A stretch of DNA of 64,000 nucleotides from Candidatus Phelpsiimicrobium noxiivivens. GTDB lineage: Bacteria; Omnitrophota; Gorgyraeia; Velamenicoccales; Velamenicoccaceae. The DNA lies in NCBI GenBank assembly GCA_001873995.1, contig MNVR01000007.1, forward strand, positions 33,065 through 97,064. Direction: 5' to 3'. Shown here in pieces: positions 10,427-18,748 of the stretch. A model generated the notes under the pieces. That model did not search any database, had not been told where the DNA came from, and saw only the letters and a list, made by a program, of their open reading frames with translations. Both the position numbers and the translations under genes were made by a program. Each line of letters starts with the position of its first letter. The stretch's first letter is position 1.

Positions 10427-11905
10427 ATGAGCGATAGGCCGGGACGTAATTCGCCGTGTCCTTGCGGCAGCGGAAAGAAATTCAAAAAGTGTTGCGGCTT
10501 CAATCTTACGTCCATAGAATAAGAGCTTTTTGCGCCCATGCAGGGGGATTTAAAAATGGGTACGAAGCTTGATTTCTATTTTGATATCCTCCAGAGTGTA
10601 ATGCTTTATGCCGAGACGTTAAAAGCAAGCCCTAAATTTGGCGGTGAACTGCGGAGGCTATGTCACGACTTTGAAGAAAAGTTTAAGCCCGGGGCAGAGC
10701 GCGGCCTGACGGATAGTTTCTATTTAAACTGGTTTGTTTTTGATAACCGTTTTGGCGTTGACCAGCATACAATTATTGAACGGATGATGGGAGAGAAAGA
10801 TTTTGCTTTGGCGCACGATGCTGTTAAGTTAGCTACCCGCGAGCTTTCGGATAGTTACGCGGCCTGTTATTAGGTTAAGGAGATACGAAAAAAGGATATT
10901 TTTTTTGAGGAGTTGGTGACCGGCCTCCGGTGGATAGTGCATCGCGTAGGTGAAATGCATGAAGAGCAAGTAAGGGCGCAAGATATATGGCGCGCGCGTT
11001 TTGTCGGTTCTCAAGAAGACGCATATTATTTCGGTCAGCCGTTTGTCTTTGGGCCAGAGGCGAAGGGCGATTTCATAAAAATTACGGCCATGCTAATTAA
11101 GAACTTTAAAGAATATGCGAGTACGCGGTCGCTCAAATTTGTTATCCCGCGGGACGCGTTTAAGGCAGGGATTGGTTTCTGGGCAGAATATCTTTATAGA
11201 AGTTCTTCGGGCGTGACTGATGTAGAAGATGTTGAACCTGCAAGAAAGTTTGGGGCGCTTTACTTGAGTACAACAGATGGCGATAAGATGTGTTTTTCTT
11301 TGGTGACGTTTAAAGTTGCCGCTGAAGCGGGCCTTCGTGAGAAATTGTCCGGGATGAGCGGCCTTGAATATGACACAGAGAGAAACTGTTGGGTATGGCT
11401 CAAGAAGGGCAACCGTAGAATAAAGTCGTGGGGTAATACTATTCTATGCCAGATCTTTATTCGCGGGGACGAATTGGCCGGAGAGGTTAATTCGTTAGAG
11501 CGGTCGTTATGCCTCAAGAACAAGCTTTCTATCGGCCTTGGGAAAATGGTTGTTTTTGATCGTATTGATAGCAAAGACTTTGCAGCTATGCCGCAACCGT
11601 TGCAAGAGGATCTTCGTAAGTTTGAGGAAGAACAGCGCCGGATTCATTCCGATCCGGAGGTCAGGAAAGTTCTGCTTCAAAAACAAAAAGAGTATTACTT
11701 AAAGGATCGGATTTCTTCCAGGATCCCGGCGCTTAACAACAAAACGCCTCTGCAGGCGGTGAAAACAAAAGAAGGGCGGCTTCAGCTTGAGGTTTTGATT
11801 AATCGGATAGAAGGAATGAACAGCGCCCAGCCGGATTATCTTCTCAAGATGGACATGAATTTTCTTCGGCAAAAGCTTGGTCTGCCGCTGGCGGATCGTG
11901 GTTAA
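10427..11905 (+). pseudogene. SEC-C zinc-motif protein gene broken by two in-frame stops
   Basis: A good ribosome site (GAGGGAGG) precedes ATG 10427. The first 31 codons encode a SEC-C zinc-binding motif, [16 protein letters not shown], and then stop at TAA 10520-10522. In exactly the same frame a second open segment runs 10523-10870, containing KFGGELRRLCHDFEEKF, to TAG 10871-10873. A third runs to TAA 11903-11905 (330 residues from TTG 10913). One reading frame of 492 codons interrupted by ochre and amber codons suggests a recently decayed gene for a SEC-C-headed protein of unknown function. Other genes here use TAA and TAG as normal stops, so recoding is unlikely. Expression as three small proteins cannot be excluded. 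Confidence 0.6.
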
Positions 11906-12083
11906 TGAATCAATTTTTGGTAATGGCCGCGTCATTTCTGTTGATGGTTCGGCTGCGCTCACCATCAATCCTGAGTTTGTTGAAAAGGATTGATTATTGG
12001 CAGGAATCGCATATAATTGAGTTAATCGTTGGTTTTAAAACGGTATCTCGGCGACAAGGACGAAGGTTTTCGTTTTAGTCCAG

Positions 12084-13457
12084 TTGTGGCTAAATAACCT
12101 GGTTGCCAAAAAGCATCGCAAAGTGGAGACTGGCATAAAAAAAGAATTGATCCTTATTAATCCCCGCCTTTCGTATTTACTCTTCAACTTTCTTCAGGCT
12201 TCCGCGCTCGGCAATCCCGTGCCGCATTCTTTGCATACACTATCTGCCCTTACCCCAAAAGACTATAAAATAACGATCATTAATCAGAAACAGCTTTGGT
12301 TTAAAAAAGATTTTGTCGGTGAGGTACTTGTAGGCATAACGTGTTTGACTGCTGCTGTTGTTGAAGCGTATGAGTTGGCCGATAAGTTTCGTAAAGCAGG
12401 ATCCTGCGTTGTTCTTGGCGGGCCGCACGTCAGCGCTTTGCCGGACGAAGCGCTCCTGCATTGCGACAGCGTAGTTATAGGAGAGGCAGAGTCAGCCTGG
12501 GGACAAGTAATTAAGGACTACGAGGCAGGCGTGTTAAAAAATATCTACCAGGGAGAGCCGTTGGAAGATTTTTTTACGCCAGTTTATGATTATTTTCTCC
12601 ATCTGGCCCCGGGGATCCTCCGCCGCTCAGGTATTCATATTGACCGCGGGTGCAAGTACCATTGTGATTTTTGCGCGCGCATTTCTCAATGGCTGCGTTT
12701 CATAAAAATAGAACAGGTGATCGAACTCATCAAGCGTATCAAAAACAGAAAGCGCAACTTTTTTGTCCGTATATTTTTTCGCGGGCCGCTGGCCAGGCCT
12801 GTTATAAGGTTTGATTGTGACAATATTTATTCAGATCCTTCTTATGCCAAGGAGTTATTTAAGGCGATGATACCGCTCAAGGTAAGGTGGGTGGCTAATT
12901 GTTCAATTGATATCGGTTTTGACGATGAGGCCTTGCGATTGGCTAAGGATAGCGGCTGCCGAGGATTTTTAATCGGGTTTGAGACCATATATCCCACAGA
13001 GTACAGCAAGACGTCTCTGCCGCAGTTCCACTCAGCCGAGGATTACAGGAAGGCCATTGCTAACATAAAGGCTCGCGGGATAACATTTATTGGTTCTTTT
13101 ATTCTTGGGATAGATAGGTATGGCCACAGGGATTATTTGAAATTGCTGTGGTTCCTGATGCGGATCAGGCTTTGGTTCTTTGTATTGACGATCTTGACAC
13201 CTTTTCCGGGCTCTGCTTTATATACCCGCCTAAAAAAAGAAGGCCGTATTATTTCATTTGACTGGCGCAAATATATTTTTCTTTTTTGCGTTATCAAACC
13301 GAAGCATACGTCAGTTTTGTCCGTATACGCCTGGTATTGGTTTATCAGGGTCTTGTCGGTTTTCTTTTCGCCCTACCTTATTTTTCTGATGCTGCTTTTT
13401 TTTATGAGCTCGGAAACCGGCTATCGCCTGAGCCGTTACATCTTCCATGGTTTTTGA
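12084..13457 (+). CDS. B12-binding-type radical SAM protein (paralog 1)
   Basis: A 457-residue protein with an N-terminal cobalamin-binding-like Rossmann region (VLVGITCLTAAVVEAYELAD, VVLGGPHVSALPDEAL, VVIGEAE at roughly residues 75-140). A radical SAM domain follows, with the cluster motif CKYHCDFC (CxxxCxxC) near residue 190 and IGFETIYP further on. The C-terminal part is hydrophobic. It is clearly paralogous to the minus-strand gene at 20936-22246. Proteins of this class often act on lipids, hopanoids or other hydrophobic substrates, but the substrate is unknown. The start is uncertain: TTG 12084 and GTG 12123 both lack a good ribosome site, and alignment with the paralog favours GTG 12123. 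Confidence 0.85.
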   Translation: MWLNNLVAKKHRKVETGIKKELILINPRLSYLLFNFLQASALGNPVPHSLHTLSALTPKDYKITIINQKQLWFKKDFVGEVLVGITCLTAAVVEAYELADKFRKAGSCVVLGGPHVSALPDEALLHCDSVVIGEAESAWGQVIKDYEAGVLKNIYQGEPLEDFFTPVYDYFLHLAPGILRRSGIHIDRGCKYHCDFCARISQWLRFIKIEQVIELIKRIKNRKRNFFVRIFFRGPLARPVIRFDCDNIYSDPSYAKELFKAMIPLKVRWVANCSIDIGFDDEALRLAKDSGCRGFLIGFETIYPTEYSKTSLPQFHSAEDYRKAIANIKARGITFIGSFILGIDRYGHRDYLKLLWFLMRIRLWFFVLTILTPFPGSALYTRLKKEGRIISFDWRKYIFLFCVIKPKHTSVLSVYAWYWFIRVLSVFFSPYLIFLMLLFFMSSETGYRLSRYIFHGF

Positions 13458-13534
13458 GGGCGGTTGTCGCCGAGGCTTAATCTATCTTACCATTAAGGCC
13501 AGAAGGAAGCTATAAACGAAGTAGCTTATGAAGA

Positions 13535-14988
13535 TCACTGTTTCCTGAGCCTTTTTATTTCGGATATATGCGAGATTAGCAAGGCCGAAACAGAGAGATA
13601 ATACAAAAACCGTGGTTTTTGGGAATTCCAAAACCAAAAAATATGCACAAGGCAGTAACTCAGGAATACGAGAAAAGCAACGGCCTTGCGGCCCGTTCCT
13701 TCTCCAAGTAATACAGGGATGGCAAGAATTCCCGTCCGTCTATCTCCGTCGGCATCCTTGAGGTCTTTTATATTAGAGCTTAAGAAAAAGGATATAAAGA
13801 TCAGCCAGAGAATGGAAGGAGATAAAACCACGGTGCCGGTGGCGCTTGCCTGGAGAGAAGATGCTCCGGCTAAAAAAGCCAAGAGCGCCTGGATGCCGAT
13901 TATAGCGGCAGAGAATGGGAAGAAACGTTTAAGACGCAAAGGCGGCGCAGAATAAAGAAAATACAGGGCGACAAATAAAAGCATGATCATTATGCATGCC
14001 TCGCTTGCCCAATAAGCGAACAGCAGGCTGAAGGCCAGAAAAATGAATCCTATCGTGAGGTACTCGTGTTGAGAAAGGCTCTGTGTTGGCGATGGCCTGC
14101 CCGCGTTGGAGATCCTGCCGCAGTCCAAATCAAAAAGTCGTTGATTACAACAGAGAATTGAAAAGCAAAGAAGATGGCAGAAAAAGCCCCGGCAACCCGG
14201 ATGAGCGCAAAAAAATCTTTTATAGGAGCTGAGGCGCAGGAGACAAGCGCTCCGAGAAAACACAGAAGTACATAATGAAAAGAACGAGTCAATCGCATAT
14301 TTTTAATGACAGCGCGGCATTTCCCGCGGTCATAACGCCATAGCCAGATAAGTGCTAAAAACGAAGCAAGGAATAACTCCAGCAGGACGACGATATTTTC
14401 ATCAATAATGGCTTCCGGAAGAGGGAAATTCTTCAGGTGTAGAATATTTATGAGAACAGCCACGAACTTGAAAATTTCAATGAGGACGGCAGGTGCGGCG
14501 GCATAAAGGAAACATAGCAGGAACGTAGACAGGGCGCCCAAAATGGCAAGGTGCGCTTTTTTTCTTTTGAGCAAAATATAACCAAAAGAAAGGATCGTTA
14601 CCAGGCTTATTTCAGACCGGATGCTCAAGGGCAGCTCAGGTATTTTATATGTGGGGTCAAAAAAACGCAGCAGTTTCAGGCCTATCCAGTCTGTAATATA
14701 GCCGTATGTGATCTCGGTTTTGGAAAAAAGGATGGCTCCGAGATCTACCAGAACAGGCAATATGATGATTGAAAAAAGAATAAGCGCGATCTTGGATACT
14801 TTCAGGATTTCAGTTTCTGCGAAAAAGTGGAGGATGACTATTAGAAAGAGGAGAAGCGATAAGAAGAATATCTGTACGCGAAGGAGGTGGAAAGCATCTG
14901 GGATAGCAAAGCCTCCCGTGCTAATAAGGCATTCAATGCCGTCGCGTACGAATATAATAAAGATGGCAGCGCTCAGCCATAGCCCCAA
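13535..14988 (-). pseudogene. Multi-spanning membrane protein with UbiA prenyltransferase domain, split by a -1 frameshift
   Basis: Two overlapping minus-strand frames (14988-14050 and 14263-13535) join into one protein of about 484 residues if one T is added to the T5 run at 14136-14132. The join then reads INDFFDLDCGRISNAGRP, the first Asp-rich motif of UbiA-type aromatic prenyltransferases. The second Asp-rich motif, KDLKDADGDRRTG, lies downstream in the second frame. The N-terminal 200 residues are several hydrophobic helices of unknown type, apparently fused to the UbiA domain. UbiA enzymes attach polyprenyl chains to small acceptors in the membrane. Either the gene is inactivated by a one-base deletion or the homopolymer is a sequencing error. 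The upstream start is TTG. Confidence 0.75.
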
Positions 14989-15093
14989 GCCAAGGGGTAT
15001 ATTTTAGCACCGCTCAATTAGCTCCGGCATTTTAGCCAGGCCTTTATTATAGGAAGTTATATGCGCAGTAACAAGGGTTGTTCCTGAATTTTA

Positions 15094-15122
15094 TTGATTT
15101 AAATAACTTGTTGTGTTATAAC
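15094..15122 (+). promoter_or_regulatory. Sigma-70-type promoter before the ppiC-cpaB-cpaC genes
   Basis: TTGATT (-35, 15094-15099) and TATAAC (-10, 15117-15122) are separated by exactly 17 bases in an AT-rich spacer between divergent genes. They lie 47 nt upstream of the PpiC lipoprotein ATG, which has a strong ribosome site AGGAGGGG. Confidence 0.55.
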
Positions 15123-15168
15123 TAACTCAATAATCAGTAACTTAGGTAATACAACAGGAGGGGTAAAA

Positions 15169-16098
15169 ATGTCAAAAAGAACGATCTTGTTCCTTCTTGC
15201 CATATCTTTTTTGAGTTTTAGCATATTTCCGGGTTGTGACCTAATACAGAACCTTTTTCCCGGCAAGGTTGTTTCGGCTCCAAACGTAACAGGCAAAACT
15301 ACGTCGGCAAACCCTGTTGCTGATGCCGGCGAACCTGCCCTAGGGACTGTTTTGGCCCGCGTCAATAATGTTGTCATTACTTTGGAGAGCTTTGACGAAA
15401 AAGTAAAGAATATTGAAGCCCGCTCTCCGGAGGTCAAGATCAATACGCTGGATGCTAAAAAGGTTTATTTGAATGACTTAGTGACGCAAGAACTTCTTTC
15501 GCAGGAAGCCATGGCGCGCGGCATAGATAAGAAAAAAGATATTAAAGACGCGATAGAAGAAATTAAGAAGCAGATTTTGGTGCGTCAGCTTGTGATGGAC
15601 GAGACAACAGGCATAGCCATTGAGTCCGCCGAAATAGAAGCTTTTTATAATCAGTATAAGAAAGAATTCGCGGCTCCCGAGGAGATAAGGGCTAGAGAGA
15701 TCGTGGTGTCATCAGAGGCGGCGGCAAAAGAGATCCTGATCGGCCTTCTTCAGGGCGGGGATTTCGCGGCCGTTGCTAAAGAGCGCTCCATCGCGCCCAG
15801 CGCGAGTTCGGGCGGGGACCTTGGTGTTGTGAAAAAAGACGACAAGTTTGAAAAGTTCTATGAAGTTATAGCTACCCTTGATGCTGGGCAGGTTAGTCAG
15901 ATATTTAAGGGCGCAGAAGGATTCTATATAGCGAAAGTTGATCAAAAAAAGGGTGGCGCTGTGCCGCCATTAACTGAAGTTTACGATCAGATCAAAAATG
16001 GCCTTTTACAGCGGAAGACAGCGGTGCGCGTCCAGGAGTTGACTGATAAGATAAAGCGAGAAGCTAAAATAGAGATCAAAGAAGATATTTTAAGGTAG
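15169..16098 (+). CDS. PpiC/SurA-type peptidyl-prolyl isomerase lipoprotein
   Basis: A 309-residue lipoprotein. Its signal peptide (KRTILFLLAISFLSFSIF) ends in the lipobox FPGC, so the mature protein should be lipid-anchored outside the inner membrane. A SurA-like N-terminal helical part (RVNNVVITLESFDEKVKNI) is followed by a parvulin PPIase domain at about residues 170-275. That domain contains IRAREIVVSS, GGDFAAVAKERS, SGGDLGVVKK and YIAKVDQKK. Parvulins catalyse proline isomerisation and act as chaperones for exported proteins. It is four bases upstream of cpaB and is probably the first gene of this Tad operon, so it may help fold the secretin or pilins. Confidence 0.85.
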   Translation: MSKRTILFLLAISFLSFSIFPGCDLIQNLFPGKVVSAPNVTGKTTSANPVADAGEPALGTVLARVNNVVITLESFDEKVKNIEARSPEVKINTLDAKKVYLNDLVTQELLSQEAMARGIDKKKDIKDAIEEIKKQILVRQLVMDETTGIAIESAEIEAFYNQYKKEFAAPEEIRAREIVVSSEAAAKEILIGLLQGGDFAAVAKERSIAPSASSGGDLGVVKKDDKFEKFYEVIATLDAGQVSQIFKGAEGFYIAKVDQKKGGAVPPLTEVYDQIKNGLLQRKTAVRVQELTDKIKREAKIEIKEDILR

Positions 16099-16101
16099 GC
16101 T

Positions 16102-16983
16102 ATGGATAAGAAAAAACTAAGCTTGATATTAGCCCTTGTGTTAGCCGGCACGGGTGTTTTTATGATAAGGAATTATATCGCTCAAACCGAGAAAAAATTC
16201 ATCAAAGAAGAAAAGAAGGCTTATGTGCTTGTGGCAACGGTAAACATAGCCGCCGGCACGACCATTGATTCATCCATGATAAAGTTTGACGCAGTGCCTG
16301 AAAGGTATGTCCAGCCCAAAGCGCTTAATTCAGAGAATCTTGTCGTAGGCAAGCGTGCGATAGCCGATATCTTTCCTGGAGAGCAGATAATGTCCACCAA
16401 ACTGACCATTTCAGTAAGGGATATGAGCCTTGCTATGAGGACTCCTCAGGGAAAGCGCGCCATCACCGTGACGATTCCTTTGCTTTCAGCGGTAGGCGGC
16501 AAGATACGGCCGGGAGATTATGTGGATGTTGTCGGAACTTTTTCTTATAACTCGCAGGTTGAAGGTAAGCAGGTAGTTGAGCCTGTCAGCGTGACGTTAT
16601 TTCAGAACGTTTTGCTGTTGGGTATTGAAGGCGGCGCGCCCGCGGAGAGGGGTAAGCCCGCCCCCGCTCTTACAGACCTTGTGGTAACGCTCGCGCTCTC
16701 GCCAAAAGAAATAGCTCTTTTGACTTACGCGCTTGATGGCCAGGGCAGGATAAGGCTTGTTTTAAGGCCGCCGCTGGAAACAGCGGTTGAACCAGTGCCG
16801 CCTGTTGAAGTGAACACATTATGGCAGTATGTGTTTAGTAATCTGGGCCAGGAATTTCTCGCCACAAAAGATGATAAGCCGCACATTGTAAAACAACAGC
16901 AGGAAAAGAAGGTTGAACCGCCGCCGGCTCCGTCAATGGAGATCTATCGCGGCACGCAAAAGTCCAGCATGATATTAAAATAG
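16102..16983 (+). CDS. cpaB: Tad pilus assembly protein CpaB (RcpC)
   Basis: A 293-residue protein with an N-terminal membrane anchor (LSLILALVLAGTGVFMI). A SAF domain follows (YVLVATVNIAAGTTIDSSMI and PGEQIMSTKL, residues about 35-105), then the CpaB/RcpC region with GKIRPGDYVDVVGTF and LALSPKEIALLTYAL. Family members are periplasmic parts of the Tad/Flp pilus machine that work with the CpaC secretin and may contact peptidoglycan. It sits between the PpiC lipoprotein and the secretin with only short spacers, as in other tad loci. Confidence 0.93.
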   Translation: MDKKKLSLILALVLAGTGVFMIRNYIAQTEKKFIKEEKKAYVLVATVNIAAGTTIDSSMIKFDAVPERYVQPKALNSENLVVGKRAIADIFPGEQIMSTKLTISVRDMSLAMRTPQGKRAITVTIPLLSAVGGKIRPGDYVDVVGTFSYNSQVEGKQVVEPVSVTLFQNVLLLGIEGGAPAERGKPAPALTDLVVTLALSPKEIALLTYALDGQGRIRLVLRPPLETAVEPVPPVEVNTLWQYVFSNLGQEFLATKDDKPHIVKQQQEKKVEPPPAPSMEIYRGTQKSSMILK

Positions 16984-16988
16984 CCCAT

Positions 16989-18602
16989 ATGAGACATAAA
17001 GCCGCAATATTATTAGGCCGCCATTTTATTGTTTTTGCCCTGAGCTTTATGGCAGCCGGCTCTGTTTATCCCGAATATTTTTCTGAAGAGTATGGTTCTC
17101 CACGCAAGTTGGATATGGTGGTCGGCGAGTCTAAGGTGTTGGCAGTCTCCAATCCAAAGAGGGTGGCGATCGGAGACCCTGCTGTGGCAGATGTGGCCGG
17201 CGCAAGCTCTACAGAGATCATTATTTCGGCAAAGGTAGCCGGCGAGACGAACCTGCAGGTCTGGGATGATATGGGACAGAGAGAGGTCATCATCAACGTC
17301 TTTATTGAAGACCTCACCAAACTAAAAACCAGGTTAGAAGACTTGTTTTGGACAGCGGGCATACGCGGGATAACATTTCAGGTGGGCGAACAGGAGCGAA
17401 AGATATTTGTGCTTGGCGATTTGCCCCTGCGCAAGAAAGAGGTCGTGACCCAGCTCCTTGGTAATTTTAAAGACAAGATCATTAACCTTCTGACCTATTC
17501 CGAAGACAATCCTCTTGTTGAGATGGACGCTCAGATTATGGAGATCTCAAAGACCGCTGTTGATAGGCTCGGCATTGACTGGTCGCAAACAGTGACTTTT
17601 AATGAGATCCAACCCGGGGCCCCTGCGGCTACGGCAGGGACAGTATTTCCACAGCATACCCTGGACCGGCAGATGGGCGATCTGCTAAAATCAGTGTGGC
17701 AGTCAAAGTTTAACAGGACGACGCTGACCGCCACCCTGAATATATTAGAGAAAGACAATCTTGCTCGCACGCTGGCGCGGCCTAAACTTGTGGCATTGAG
17801 CGGCAGTGAGGCTAAATTTTTGGTGGGTGGGCAGGTCCCGATTATCGCAAACGTTTCTGTTTCCAGCGGCACAACCACGACCTCCATTGATTACGTTGAT
17901 TATGGCATAAAGCTTAATGTTAAACCCGAGGTAAAAGAGACAGGCGATATTCTTTGCAAGATAGAAGTTGAGATAAAGGATATTGATGCCGCAAACTCCA
18001 TAACTATCCCATCCGGAGGGGGCATCACGACATCGCCCGGGTTTAAAACGCGGAATGCCTCAACCCAGCTTTATTTAAAAAATAACCAGACGATATTCCT
18101 CGCGGGTTTGATCAATAACGCGCAGACTAATGATTTAAACCAGGTTCCGGGTCTGGGAGATATCCCTATTTTGGGGGCTTTGTTCAGGTCCAAAAATTTT
18201 CAAGTTGGCGACACGGAACTTGTCATTTCAATTACGCCAAGGATAGTAAATTACGGCGATATGCGCCAGGATATACAGGATCTCTCATCGTCTAAAAGAA
18301 GCGCGGATGAAGAACCCGCGGATACCTATATCCGCGCTGTCCAGGAGACGATATTAAAGAACGTCAGTTACCCGCTTGAGGCCCAGCGCGCCAATTTATC
18401 TGGCGGTGTGGTGTTGAGCCTGCACTTATTTTCCAACGGCCAGCTAGCCGGAGTCGTAGTGAATGAGTCTTCAGGCCATAAGTTACTGGACAACGCCGCG
18501 ATATTTACTGTAAAGCGGCTCGCTCCTTATCCCGCTTTTCCCAAGGGCCTGCTGTTAAAAGAGATCTGGGTAGAAGTGCCCATCACATACCAGTTAAGTT
18601 AG
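16989..18602 (+). CDS. cpaC: Tad pilus secretin CpaC (RcpA) with C-terminal TonB-like domain
   Basis: A 537-residue outer-membrane secretin. After a signal peptide it has the pilus-assembly N-domain (KVLAVSNPKRVAIGDPAVAD, residues about 45-110). The secretin domain shows EMDAQIMEISKTA, LARPKLVALSGSEAKFLVGG and the end motif VPGLGDIPILGALF (to about residue 420). After a charged linker, residues about 445-537 match a TonB C-terminal fold: SYPLEAQRANLSGGVVLSLH, then VVNESSGHKLLDNAA and an aromatic Pro-rich end. A TonB_C-like module on a secretin is not the usual CpaC architecture. It is followed by a dispersed repeat and then the ATPase gene. Confidence 0.92.
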   Translation: MRHKAAILLGRHFIVFALSFMAAGSVYPEYFSEEYGSPRKLDMVVGESKVLAVSNPKRVAIGDPAVADVAGASSTEIIISAKVAGETNLQVWDDMGQREVIINVFIEDLTKLKTRLEDLFWTAGIRGITFQVGEQERKIFVLGDLPLRKKEVVTQLLGNFKDKIINLLTYSEDNPLVEMDAQIMEISKTAVDRLGIDWSQTVTFNEIQPGAPAATAGTVFPQHTLDRQMGDLLKSVWQSKFNRTTLTATLNILEKDNLARTLARPKLVALSGSEAKFLVGGQVPIIANVSVSSGTTTTSIDYVDYGIKLNVKPEVKETGDILCKIEVEIKDIDAANSITIPSGGGITTSPGFKTRNASTQLYLKNNQTIFLAGLINNAQTNDLNQVPGLGDIPILGALFRSKNFQVGDTELVISITPRIVNYGDMRQDIQDLSSSKRSADEEPADTYIRAVQETILKNVSYPLEAQRANLSGGVVLSLHLFSNGQLAGVVVNESSGHKLLDNAAIFTVKRLAPYPAFPKGLLLKEIWVEVPITYQLS

Positions 18603-18740
18603 AATGACAAATGCCCAATGCTAAACGACAAACGAATTACCAAAGACCAATTGAAAGATTTGGAATTGGTGTTTAATTTGCCTGTCTGCCGGCCAGGCAG
18701 GGATTTTGTCATTTGGAATTTGTCATTCAACCGTTTTTGC
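18602..18740. repeat. Dispersed TGACAAAT-type repeat with inverted ends (copy 1)
   Basis: The spacer between cpaC and the ATPase gene begins AATGACAAATGCCCAATG and ends CATTTGGAATTTGTCATT, which are imperfect inverted ends (15 of 18). The middle holds the palindromic CCTGTCTGCCGGCCAGGCAGG-like core. Related copies lie at 27424-27525, 32957-33062 and 33969-34010. Confidence 0.7.
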
Positions 18741-18748
18741 AGGTGATT

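Noticed and set aside
10427..11905. Stop-codon reassignment to explain the in-frame TAA and TAG
   Set aside because: TAA, TAG and TGA all end well-defined genes in this window, for example dnaA (TAG) and gyrA (TAA), so the code is standard.
11898..11993. Small frame of 31 codons starting GTG after the SEC-C gene
   Set aside because: It looks protein-like (GNGRVISVDGSAALTINPEF) but has no ribosome site and no recognised family. It may be a gene fragment, too short to call.
13686..13955. Plus-strand frame of 89 codons
   Set aside because: It is antisense to the UbiA domain, whose motifs are clear on the minus strand.
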